Source of the DNA: Paracoccaceae bacterium
GTDB taxonomy: Bacteria; Pseudomonadota; Alphaproteobacteria; Rhodobacterales; Rhodobacteraceae
Assembly (NCBI GenBank): GCA_003564655.1
Contig: PXES01000332.1
Span: 1-5,905 of the forward strand
DNA length: 5,905 nucleotides
Direction: 5' to 3'
Both the position numbers and the translations under genes were made by a program. Below the pieces are notes generated by a model. It searched no databases. It worked only from the letters and a program-made list of their open reading frames with translations, and was not told the DNA's origin. Shown here in pieces: positions 1-5,699 of this stretch (within the stretch, counting starts at the first letter, position 1; each line of letters starts with the position of its first letter).

Positions 1-95
1 AGGGGCTGCATGAGTTCCTGACCCGGATGATCGCCGAGAATGCCGGGCTGGGGCAGAACATCCACGCGCATTACCTGACCGGAGAGGCACGATGA
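1..95 (+). CDS. C-terminal end of a probable alpha-E domain (DUF403) protein, 5' truncated by the window
   Basis: An open frame enters from the left edge (first full codon at 3) and ends at TGA 93-95, giving 30 residues that begin GLHEFLTRMIAENAGLG and end HAHYLTGEAR. A 'GLHEFL..xI..N..LG..I...Y' ending is typical of alpha-E (DUF403) proteins, which are all-helical proteins of about 310 residues with no established biochemical activity. They are usually encoded beside a circularly permuted ATP-grasp protein, a transglutaminase-like protein and often Anbu. Both of the latter two follow here, and the stop overlaps the next start (ATGA at 92-95), so the genes are probably co-translated. Only the tail is visible, so the family call rests on a short match plus context. 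Some other upstream gene of the same cluster is possible. Confidence 0.6.
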   Translation, partial: GLHEFLTRMIAENAGLGQNIHAHYLTGEAR

Positions 96-910
96 TCCTG
101 AACGTCCTGCATAAAACGCGGTATGACTTTGCCGCGCCGGTGGGCGGTATCCTCCAGAGCCTGCGCCTGACGCCCGCGAAATGCGAGGGGCAGAAGATTG
201 TCGACTGGCAGGTCAGCGTGCCCGGCGCCAAGATGGGGGCGCTGTTTCGCGACGGGGCGGGGGACTATATCCAGACCGCCTCGCTGCGCGCGCCGACCGA
301 TCATATCGAGGTGACGGTCAGCGGCACGGTCGAGACGACCGATACCGCAGGCATTCTGCGCGGCCATCGTGAACGGGTGCCGCCTCAGGCCTATCTGCGC
401 GGCACCCCGCGCACCGAACCCAACCGCGCCATCCGCGAACTGACCGAAAAGACGCTTGCGGGTATGGAAGGCGCGAGCACGCTTGACCGCGCGCACGCGC
501 TGGCCGCGGCGGTGGCTGTCGCGCTGCCCTACAAGCCGGGCCTGACCCATGCCCACACCACCGCCGCCGAAGCGATGAACGAGGGGGCAGGGGTCTGTCA
601 GGACCACGCCCATGTGATGATTGCCTGCGCGCATCTGGTCGGTCTGCCCGCGCGCTATGTCTCGGGCTATCTGAACGCGACCGAGGACGGCACCCCGCAT
701 GAGGCCAGCCACGCCTGGGCCGAGCTCCATATCGAGGGGCTGGGCTGGGTCGGCTTCGACGCCTCGAACGGCTCGTGCCCGAACGAGCATTATATCCGCC
801 TGGGGTCCGGGCTGGATGCGCAGGACGCAGCCCCGATCCGCGGTGTGGTGCTGGGCGGGGCCGAGGAAAGGCTGGACGTGACCGTGGTGATCGAGGCGCA
901 GCAGCAATGA
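92..910 (+). CDS. Transglutaminase-like cysteine peptidase family protein
   Basis: This 272-residue protein has the layout of bacterial transglutaminase-like proteins. Residues 1 to about 80 form a beta-rich N-terminal domain (starting MILNVLHKTRYDF). Residues about 110-225 form the papain-fold core, and a short beta tail follows. The catalytic triad is visible: Cys169 in GAGVCQDHAH, His207 in EASHAWAEL, and Asp223 in GWVGFDASNG. Spacing and flanking residues fit an active enzyme. There is no signal peptide or membrane segment, so it should be cytoplasmic. Family members cleave or transfer at amide bonds, and the substrate in this neighbourhood is not known. The start at 92 is supported by GGAGAGG at 81-87 and by the 4-base ATGA overlap with the upstream stop, implying coupled translation. 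Context (probable alpha-E before, Anbu after) suggests a peptide ligation/processing pathway. Family assignment is firm, but the biological role is inferred. Confidence 0.93.
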   Translation: MILNVLHKTRYDFAAPVGGILQSLRLTPAKCEGQKIVDWQVSVPGAKMGALFRDGAGDYIQTASLRAPTDHIEVTVSGTVETTDTAGILRGHRERVPPQAYLRGTPRTEPNRAIRELTEKTLAGMEGASTLDRAHALAAAVAVALPYKPGLTHAHTTAAEAMNEGAGVCQDHAHVMIACAHLVGLPARYVSGYLNATEDGTPHEASHAWAELHIEGLGWVGFDASNGSCPNEHYIRLGSGLDAQDAAPIRGVVLGGAEERLDVTVVIEAQQQ

Positions 911-963
911 ACGCGCGTCACGGGGAAAGCAGCGGTCGCGGAATGGCGGCGAGGAGCGAGTGA
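907..963 (+). CDS. Possible 18-residue coupling ORF between the transglutaminase and Anbu genes
   Basis: A tiny ORF (ATG 907, TGA 961-963) starts inside the stop of the transglutaminase-like gene (ATGA, 907-910). It ends on the first base of the Anbu start codon (TGATG, 961-965). The predicted peptide is MNARHGESSGRGMAARSE: small, polar and basic, with no recognisable motif. GAGG at 893-896 lies 10 bases before its ATG. The arrangement would let ribosomes finishing the upstream gene reinitiate and pass straight into the Anbu gene, so translation may matter more than the peptide. Chance is a real alternative, because the frame is short and GC-rich DNA has few stops. I do not recognise the peptide. 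Confidence 0.25.
   Translation: MNARHGESSGRGMAARSE
951..956 (+). promoter_or_regulatory. Ribosome binding site that decides the Anbu start
   Basis: GAGGAG lies 6 bases before ATG 963 but only 3 bases before the in-frame GTG at 960. Spacing therefore favours ATG 963. The protein chemistry agrees: starting at ATG gives Met-Thr, so removal of Met exposes the catalytic Thr1, whereas GTG would give Met-Met-Thr. Confidence 0.7.
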
Positions 964-1685
964 TGACCTATTGCGTGGGCCTGCTGCTCAAGGCCGGGCT
1001 GGTGCTGTTGTCGGATACCCGCACCAATGCCGGGCTCGACAATATCTCGACCTATCGCAAGATGTTCGTGTTCGAGGACCCGGGCGAGCGGGTCATCGCG
1101 ATGATGACCGCAGGCAATCTGTCGGTCACGCAGACAACCCTGGCGCGGCTACAAGAGGCCATCGACGATCCTGACGCGACGCATGAGACCTCGATCATGC
1201 GCAGCGAGAGCATGCTTGGCGTGGCGACCATCGTGGGCGAGACGCTTGCCCGCGTGACCGGCGAGACGCGTGACCGGATGGGCCGCAATGCCGAGGCCGC
1301 GAATGCCAGCCTGATCGTGGCGGGCCAGCGCGCGGGCGGGCAGATGCGGCTGTTTCTGGTCTACCCCGAGGGCAATTTCATCGAGGCCACCGAAGACACG
1401 CCCTATCTGCAGATCGGAGAGCACAAATACGGCAAGCCGATCCTGGACCGTGTGATCACGGTGGACACGCCCCTTGCGGATGCGAAGAAGGCGGCGCTGT
1501 TGTCGATGGACTCCACCCTGCGGTCCAATCTGAGCGTGGGGATGCCGCTTGATCTGGTGGTGATCGAGAAGGACGCGCTGCGCGTCAGCCAGCAGCGCCG
1601 GATCGAGGCCAAGGACGAGGAGTTCGCCGCCATGTCGAGCGCCTGGTCGCAGGCGCTGCGCGACGCCTTTTCGCAGATCGCCTGA
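963..1685 (+). CDS. Anbu-type proteasome-related Ntn-hydrolase (peptidase)
   Basis: This 240-residue protein begins MTYCVGLLLKAGLVLLSDTR, the hallmark of Anbu, the 'ancestral beta subunit' relative of HslV and proteasome beta subunits. After loss of Met, Thr1 is the expected N-terminal nucleophile. Asp17 (in LLSDTRTNAG) and Lys32 (in STYRKMFVF) match the Asp17 and Lys33 of proteasome subunits. The GNLSVTQTTL segment and the length are usual for the family. No propeptide is needed, as in HslV. The GTG at 960 is in frame but is rejected on ribosome-site spacing and because it would bury Thr1. Purified family members form ring- or helix-like oligomers with weak or no activity on standard peptides, so the substrate is unresolved. 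No partner unfoldase gene is visible. The neighbouring transglutaminase-like and probable alpha-E genes fit the known Anbu cluster. Two hairpins follow its stop, so it probably ends the operon. Confidence 0.93.
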   Translation: MTYCVGLLLKAGLVLLSDTRTNAGLDNISTYRKMFVFEDPGERVIAMMTAGNLSVTQTTLARLQEAIDDPDATHETSIMRSESMLGVATIVGETLARVTGETRDRMGRNAEAANASLIVAGQRAGGQMRLFLVYPEGNFIEATEDTPYLQIGEHKYGKPILDRVITVDTPLADAKKAALLSMDSTLRSNLSVGMPLDLVVIEKDALRVSQQRRIEAKDEEFAAMSSAWSQALRDAFSQIA

Positions 1686-1702
1686 ACCGCCGTCGCCCGA
1701 GA

Positions 1703-1754
1703 AGCGCCCGCGCGCGGAGCCCACCCGCCCGCCCATGCCCCGCTCGCGGGCGCT
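1703..1754 (+). terminator. Long imperfect inverted repeat 18 bases after the Anbu stop
   Basis: AGCGCCCGCG (1703-1712) is perfectly complementary to CGCGGGCGCT (1745-1754). Alternatively, a 9-bp outer stem (1703-1711 with 1746-1754) can continue, after a 5-base bulge, into GAGC (1717-1720) paired with GCTC (1742-1745). The loop is C-rich. There is no following T-run. It probably forms the protected 3' end of the left transcript or works with the next hairpin, with which it shares two bases. Confidence 0.45.
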
Positions 1755-1777
1755 GTCCGGCCCTGCGGGCCGGACAG
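1753..1777 (+). terminator. Perfect 11-bp GC-rich hairpin, probable terminator of the Anbu operon
   Basis: CTGTCCGGCCC (1753-1763) and GGGCCGGACAG (1767-1777) form a perfect 11-bp stem with a TGC loop. It is followed by GG then TTT (1780-1782), a weak U-tract. High-GC alphaproteobacterial terminators often have strong stems and short T-runs. Its position between two gene groups supports termination. It is palindromic, so it could act on either strand. Confidence 0.6.
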
Positions 1778-1813
1778 GGTTTGCGCAGTGCCGGTAAAAG
1801 CGCCTTTCGAATG

Positions 1814-1826
1814 AGGTGCATCGCAC
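1814..1826. promoter_or_regulatory. 13-bp perfect dyad, candidate operator upstream of the aap promoter
   Basis: GGTGC-ATC-GCACC is a perfect inverted repeat about 40 bases upstream of the proposed -35 element, a position suited to an activator or repressor. It resembles an inside-out version of the enteric NtrC half-sites (GCAC...GTGC), so it should not be called an NtrC site. The five-base arms are short and chance is possible. Confidence 0.3.
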
Positions 1827-1864
1827 CGAAAACCGATCTTTATGGCCGCTGTGGCATTCCATGC

Positions 1865-1894
1865 TTGACCGCTTGGCAGATTTCGGCACAAAAT
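1865..1894 (+). promoter_or_regulatory. Candidate sigma-70 promoter of the aap operon
   Basis: TTGACC (1865-1870) matches the -35 consensus at 5 of 6 positions. CAAAAT (1889-1894) matches the -10 consensus at 4 of 6, with an 18-base spacer. Transcription would start near 1901, giving a leader of about 85 bases to the aapJ ATG. It lies in the least GC-rich part of the gap and is the best promoter found by eye. It has not been scored computationally. Confidence 0.45.
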
Positions 1895-1900
1895 TGCCGA
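1883..1900. promoter_or_regulatory. Dyad overlapping the -10 element, candidate operator
   Basis: TCGGCA (1883-1888) and TGCCGA (1895-1900) are perfect inverted repeats separated by CAAAAT, which is itself the proposed -10 hexamer. A protein bound here would cover the promoter, so a repressor site is the natural reading. No regulator family is recognisable from the arms. Confidence 0.35.
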
Positions 1901-1918
1901 CGAACCGGGGCGACAACC

Positions 1919-1950
1919 GTCCCGGACGATGCCCCCGGAGCCACCGGGAC
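1919..1950 (+). other. Leader hairpin 1 of the aapJ mRNA
   Basis: GTCCCGG (1919-1925) pairs perfectly with CCGGGAC (1944-1950) around an 18-base C-rich loop. It lies inside the predicted 5' leader and would fold in the RNA near its 5' end. Possible roles are message protection or a regulatory fold. No known riboswitch class is recognised. Confidence 0.35.
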
Positions 1951-1954
1951 AGAC

Positions 1955-1970
1955 CGCCGCCAAGGCGGCG
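1955..1970 (+). other. Leader hairpin 2, just before the aapJ ribosome binding site
   Basis: CGCCGCC (1955-1961) and GGCGGCG (1964-1970) are complementary. The realistic fold is a 6-bp all-GC stem with a CAAG tetraloop. It ends 6 bases before GAGAGG (1977-1982), the ribosome site for the ATG at 1988. It leaves the ribosome site free and may keep it unpaired in this GC-rich message. There is no T-run, so it is not a standard terminator. Confidence 0.4.
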
Positions 1971-1987
1971 ACAACAGAGAGGTTGAC

Positions 1988-3004
1988 ATGAAAAAATCCC
2001 TATTCGCCGGCGCTATCGCCGTGACTTCGCTGGGCGCGGGCGTTGCCCATGCGCAGACGCTCGACACCGTGATGGATCGGGGCGAGTTGAACTGCGGGGT
2101 CTCGACCGGGCTTGCCGGTTTCTCGGCACCCGACGCGAACGGCGTCTGGCAAGGCTTTGACGTGGCCAAGTGCCGCGCCATCGCAGCGGCGATCCTTGAC
2201 GACCCGATGGCCGTGAATTTCGTGCCCACCACGGGACAGACCCGTTTCTCGGCGCTCGCCTCGGGCGAGGTGGACGTGCTGGCGCGCAACACCACCTGGA
2301 CCTTCACCCGCGACATCGACCTGAACCTGACCTTCGTCGGCACCAACTATTATGACGGTCAGGGCTTCATGGTGAATCGCGAGATCGGCGTCAGCTCGGC
2401 CATGGAACTCGACGGCGCGACGGTCTGCATCCAGACCGGCACGACGACCGAACTGAACCTCGCCGACTACTTCCGCGCCAATGGCATGGAGTATGAGCCC
2501 GTTCCGATCGAGACCAATGCCGAGGCGCAGCAGCAATACCTCGCCGGCGCCTGTGACGTCTACACGACCGACGTGTCGGGCCTTGCCGCGACGCGCGCCA
2601 GCTTCGAGAACCCGGACAACCACGTCATCCTGCCCGAAGTGATCTCGAAAGAGCCGCTGGGCCTGGTGGTGCGTGACGGCGACAAGCAGTGGGAAGGCAT
2701 CGCACGCTGGACGCTGATGGCGCTGATCGCGGCGGAAGAGCTGGGCATCACCTCGGCCAATGTCGCTGAGCTGGCGCAGGGCACCGACAGCCCCGAGATC
2801 AACCGCATCCTCGGCTCGGAAGGGGATTTCGGCGAGATGCTGGGTCTCTCCAACGACTGGGCCGTGCGCGCGATTGCGGCCGCCGGCAACTATGGCGAGA
2901 TCTTCGCGGCCAATATCGGCGACCAGACCCCCATCGGGCTGTCGCGCGGGCTGAACGCCCAGTGGACGCAAGGCGGGCTGATGTACGCCCCGCCCTTCCG
3001 CTGA
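1988..3004 (+). CDS. aapJ: General L-amino acid ABC transporter, periplasmic binding protein AapJ/BztA
   Basis: This 338-residue secreted protein captures L-amino acids in the periplasm and delivers them to AapQ/AapM. Residues 1-22 are a Sec signal peptide: MKK, a hydrophobic core, then AHA with cleavage before Gln23. The mature part has the family-3 solute-binding fold (DRGELNCGVSTGLAGFS near residue 30). It also carries the ARNTTWTFTRD segment (residues 99-109), characteristic of AapJ-type proteins and containing the ligand-binding Arg/Thr region. Cys36, Cys62, Cys147 and Cys189 could form two disulfides. The C-terminus (GLNAQWTQGGLMYAPPFR) and overall length are usual for this family. The start at 1988 is chosen because GAGAGG (1977-1982) lies 5 bases before it and it begins a proper signal peptide. 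In-frame codons continue upstream without a stop but do not look coding. It is the first gene of aapJQMP. Subfamily specificity (broad versus Glu/Gln/Asp/Asn) cannot be settled from sequence alone. Confidence 0.95.
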   Translation: MKKSLFAGAIAVTSLGAGVAHAQTLDTVMDRGELNCGVSTGLAGFSAPDANGVWQGFDVAKCRAIAAAILDDPMAVNFVPTTGQTRFSALASGEVDVLARNTTWTFTRDIDLNLTFVGTNYYDGQGFMVNREIGVSSAMELDGATVCIQTGTTTELNLADYFRANGMEYEPVPIETNAEAQQQYLAGACDVYTTDVSGLAATRASFENPDNHVILPEVISKEPLGLVVRDGDKQWEGIARWTLMALIAAEELGITSANVAELAQGTDSPEINRILGSEGDFGEMLGLSNDWAVRAIAAAGNYGEIFAANIGDQTPIGLSRGLNAQWTQGGLMYAPPFR

Positions 3005-3013
3005 TCTGAAAAG

Positions 3014-3041
3014 GGGGCGCGCACCGGGTGGTGCGCGCCCC
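3014..3041 (+). promoter_or_regulatory. Strong intercistronic hairpin between aapJ and aapQ
   Basis: GGGGCGCGCACC (3014-3025) and GGTGCGCGCCCC (3030-3041) form a perfect 12-bp stem with a GGGT loop, 9 bases after the aapJ stop. No T-run follows, and aapQ starts 70 bases later. Many importer operons carry such a structure after the binding-protein gene. It blocks 3' exonucleases or partly terminates transcription, so binding protein exceeds permease. That role is inferred here by analogy. Confidence 0.6.
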
Positions 3042-3111
3042 GTCCCCTTCTGCCCCCGACCCGGCAGGCGACAAGTGGCGCGGTGCACAGGCCCGACGTC
3101 AGGAGAGCGCG

Positions 3112-4383
3112 ATGTCTACAGCAACCGATCCGAGAGCGACCGGTGAAGCCCCGAAAAAGGCGTTCACCTTCAGCATGCTGCTGTATGATCAGCGTTACCG
3201 GTCGATCACGATACAGGTGTTTTTCCTGTTCCTGTTGATGCTGGGCGCGGCCTGGCTGATCGACAACACGGTCAACAATCTGCGCGCGCTGGGCCGGACG
3301 TTCAGCTTTGCATTCCTGAACGCCCCCGCAGGGTACGACATCAACCAGCGGCCCATCGAATACAACAGCCAGATGACGCATGGCCGCGCCGCGCTGGTGG
3401 GCTTCATCAACACCATGATCCTTGCCGTCATGGCCTGCGCGCTGGCGACCGTGCTGGGCGTGATCGCGGGCGTGCTGCGGCTGTCGAACAACTGGATCGT
3501 CGGGCGGCTGATGACCGTCTATGTCGAGGTCTTTCGCAACATCCCCACTCTGCTGTGGATCCTGATCTTCGGCGCCATCATGACCGAGGCAATGCCTGCA
3601 CCTTCGGCCTTTCGCGGTGACGAGCCGAGTGCGAGCATGATCTTCAACGACTCCGTCGCCATCACCAATCGCGGCGTGTTCGTCCCCGCGATCATGTTCG
3701 CGCAGGATCTTGGCACGATCCGGGTCGGCCCAGTGAACCCGTCGATTGTCTGGCTGCTGATCATCGCGCTGATCGCTGCCGGGATCTACGTCAACAAGCT
3801 GGTCATCGACCATGCGACACGGGTGCAGAACGCAACCGGTGTTCGGCCCAAGACGTGGTGGAAGTCCATCCTCGTGCTGCTGGGGCCGGTGACGCTGCTG
3901 TTCATCGTCCTGGGCGCGCATCTCGAATACCCCGAATTGCGGGGCTTCAATTTTGCAGGCGGCACACATCTGCGCAACTCGCTGATCGCCATGTGGCTGG
4001 GCCTGGGCATCTATACCGGCGCCTTCATTGCAGAGATCGTGCGCGCCGGGATCCTCGCCATCTCAAAAGGTCAGACCGAGGCCGCCTTTGCCCTGGGGCT
4101 GCAACCCGGCAAGACGATGCGGCTGGTGATCCTGCCGCAGGCGCTGCGGGTGATCATTCCACCGCTGATCTCGAACTATCTCAATATCACCAAGAACACC
4201 TCGCTGGGGCTCGCCGTGGGTTACATGGACCTGCGCTCGACGCTGGGCGGCATCACCATCAACCAGACCGGGCGCGAGCTGGAGGGGATGCTGTTGATGA
4301 TGCTGATCTACCTGGCCATCAGCCTGACGATCTCGGGGCTGATGAATGTCTACAACAATCGCGTCAAGCTGAAGGAGCGGTAG
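3112..4383 (+). CDS. aapQ: General L-amino acid ABC transporter permease AapQ/BztB
   Basis: This 423-residue inner-membrane protein is one half of the importer channel. Hydrophobic segments lie near residues 31-50, 93-122, 141-158, 210-228, 252-270, 289-311, 340-360 and 392-412. That is about eight membrane spans, more than the five common in small polar amino acid permeases and as known for Aap/Bzt permeases. FRNIPTLLW (141-149) is the HisMQ-type motif. The EAA loop that contacts the ATPase is clear at 307-345 (AEIVRAGILAISKGQTEAAF, then LGLQPG and LPQAL). The loop at 160-205 between spans is polar and probably periplasmic. ATG 3112 is chosen over in-frame upstream GTG codons because AGGAG (3101-3105) lies 6 bases before it and the start MSTATDPRATGEAPKKAF suits a cytoplasmic tail. 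aapM follows after one base. No inactivating change is visible. Confidence 0.94.
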   Translation: MSTATDPRATGEAPKKAFTFSMLLYDQRYRSITIQVFFLFLLMLGAAWLIDNTVNNLRALGRTFSFAFLNAPAGYDINQRPIEYNSQMTHGRAALVGFINTMILAVMACALATVLGVIAGVLRLSNNWIVGRLMTVYVEVFRNIPTLLWILIFGAIMTEAMPAPSAFRGDEPSASMIFNDSVAITNRGVFVPAIMFAQDLGTIRVGPVNPSIVWLLIIALIAAGIYVNKLVIDHATRVQNATGVRPKTWWKSILVLLGPVTLLFIVLGAHLEYPELRGFNFAGGTHLRNSLIAMWLGLGIYTGAFIAEIVRAGILAISKGQTEAAFALGLQPGKTMRLVILPQALRVIIPPLISNYLNITKNTSLGLAVGYMDLRSTLGGITINQTGRELEGMLLMMLIYLAISLTISGLMNVYNNRVKLKER

Positions 4384-4384
4384 C

Positions 4385-5683
4385 ATGAGCGACACCCATG
4401 CCGGAACCGTCGCCTTTGTCCGCGACACCATGCTGCCCGAACAGGAGCCGCCCCTGACCGAGAAGGGCGCCGTGAAATGGCTGCGCGAGAACCTGTTCTC
4501 GAATGTCTTCAACACGGTCCTGACGCTGATCTCGCTGGCGGTGATCTGGTACACGCTTGCCGCGATCGGACCATGGCTGCTGGGCACGGTCTGGAATGCC
4601 GGGTCGCTGTCGGAATGCCGCCGCATACTCGACGGTGCATCGGGCGCATGTTTTGCGGTCATCAACGACCGCTGGCACCAGCTTCTGTTCGGCTTCTACC
4701 CCAGCGCGCTTTACTGGCGCCCGACACTCGCCTTCGTGCTGCTGCTGGTGGCCCTGTCGCCCGTGCTGTTCACCAACCTGCCGCGCAAGATGCTGTGGTT
4801 CTCGGCCATCTATCCGTTCGTGGCCTATCACCTGCTCTGGGGCGGCTCGGTCTGGTTGCCGGTCTCGGCGGCGCTGGGGTTCGTCGCTGGCTATGTGGCC
4901 TTCGTTCTGGTGCGCAGGGTCAACGGGCTTGCCGCCGTGTTCGCAGCGGTGCTGGCGCCAGTGTTCTGGTGGCTGCTCTTCGCAGAGCCGTTCAACAGCA
5001 CCATGACCGGGATCCTGCCGCTGGGACTGGAATTCGTGCGCTCGGACCGCTTTGGCGGGTTCCTGATCTCGCTGGTGATCGGGGTGACGGGGATTTCGCT
5101 GTCGCTGCCCCTGGGCATCCTGCTGGCACTGGGGCGGCAGTCGGGCATGGTGTTCGTGAAATCCGTCTGCGTGATCTTCATCGAGTTCATTCGCGGCGTG
5201 CCGCTGATCACGCTGCTGTTCACCGCCTCGCTGCTGCTCAACTACTTCCTGCCGCCGGGGACCAGCTTCGACCTGATCCTGCGCGTGATCATCATGGTCA
5301 CGCTGTTCGCTGCCGCCTACATGGCCGAGGTGATCCGCGGCGGGCTCGCGGCGCTGCCCAAGGGCCAGTACGAGGCGGCGGATGCGCTGGGGCTGGACTA
5401 CTGGAAGGCGCAGCGGCTGATCATCATGCCGCAGGCGCTGAAAATATCGATCCCCGGGATCGTCAACCCCTTTATCGGGCTGTTCAAGGACACGACGCTG
5501 GTGGTGTTCATCGGGCTGCTGGACCCGGTGGGGCTGTCGAACGCGATCCGCGCCTCGACCGACTGGCAGGGGATCTACTGGGAACTCTTCATCTTCATCG
5601 GGGCGTTGTTCTTCCTCTTCTGCTTCGGGATCTCGCGCTATTCGATGTATCTCGAACGCAAGCTGAAGACCGACAACCGCTAG
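4385..5683 (+). CDS. aapM: General L-amino acid ABC transporter permease AapM/BztC
   Basis: This 432-residue inner-membrane protein pairs with AapQ. The cytoplasmic N-terminal tail (1-40) is followed by a spanning segment at about 43-64. A roughly 48-residue hydrophilic stretch (65-112, with Cys78 and Cys89) is likely periplasmic. Several further segments follow (114-134, 140-160, 163-177, 184-202), then the canonical permease domain from about 224. The domain carries FIEFIRGVPLITLLF (265-279), which matches the HisMQ motif, and an EAA loop at 314-353 (AEVIRGGLAALPKGQYEAAD, then LGLDYW and MPQAL). The large N-terminal extension is normal for AapM/BztC. The start is one base after the aapQ stop, with AAGGAG (4372-4377) inside the end of aapQ and 7 bases before ATG, so the two permeases should be translationally coupled. 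aapP starts 16 bases after its stop. Confidence 0.94.
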   Translation: MSDTHAGTVAFVRDTMLPEQEPPLTEKGAVKWLRENLFSNVFNTVLTLISLAVIWYTLAAIGPWLLGTVWNAGSLSECRRILDGASGACFAVINDRWHQLLFGFYPSALYWRPTLAFVLLLVALSPVLFTNLPRKMLWFSAIYPFVAYHLLWGGSVWLPVSAALGFVAGYVAFVLVRRVNGLAAVFAAVLAPVFWWLLFAEPFNSTMTGILPLGLEFVRSDRFGGFLISLVIGVTGISLSLPLGILLALGRQSGMVFVKSVCVIFIEFIRGVPLITLLFTASLLLNYFLPPGTSFDLILRVIIMVTLFAAAYMAEVIRGGLAALPKGQYEAADALGLDYWKAQRLIIMPQALKISIPGIVNPFIGLFKDTTLVVFIGLLDPVGLSNAIRASTDWQGIYWELFIFIGALFFLFCFGISRYSMYLERKLKTDNR

Positions 5684-5699
5684 GCCGGAGGCACGCATC

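Larger units (their letters stand above)
1686..1987. other. 302-base intergenic region between the Anbu cluster and the aap operon
   Basis: No convincing gene lies here. The frame of aapJ stays open upstream to 1781, but those codons give a protein segment unlike a secretory N-terminus, so it is treated as non-coding. Contents in order are: two hairpins at the Anbu operon end (1703-1777), a 13-bp dyad (1814-1826), a sigma-70-like promoter (1865-1894) with an overlapping dyad (1883-1900), and two leader hairpins (1919-1950, 1955-1970) before the aapJ ribosome binding site. The stretch 1830-1890 is visibly less GC-rich than the genes, as expected for a promoter. Confidence 0.75.

Noticed and set aside
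71..907. 278-codon reverse-strand ORF opposite the transglutaminase-like gene
   Set aside because: The forward frame has an intact catalytic triad, while the reverse frame has low-complexity Arg/Gly/His composition and no domain.
1884..1897. Possible sigma-54 promoter (CGGCAC ... TTGC) ahead of aapJ
   Set aside because: The GG and GC elements are separated by 9 bases instead of the required 10, and the -24 element lacks its leading T. One-base spacing changes usually abolish sigma-54 promoters.
1781..1987. In-frame upstream extension of aapJ
   Set aside because: The frame is open, but the peptide would put about 69 residues before a well-formed signal peptide and would cover the promoter. 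The ribosome site and MKK start at 1988 are far better.
3028..3111. Longer aapQ beginning at GTG 3028
   Set aside because: That start lies in the loop of the intercistronic hairpin and lacks a ribosome site, whereas ATG 3112 has AGGAG at ideal spacing.
2000..3969. Long reverse-strand ORFs opposite aapJ and aapQ (2000-3088, 2890-3969)
   Set aside because: They mirror the third-position GC bias of aapJ and aapQ and show no family features.
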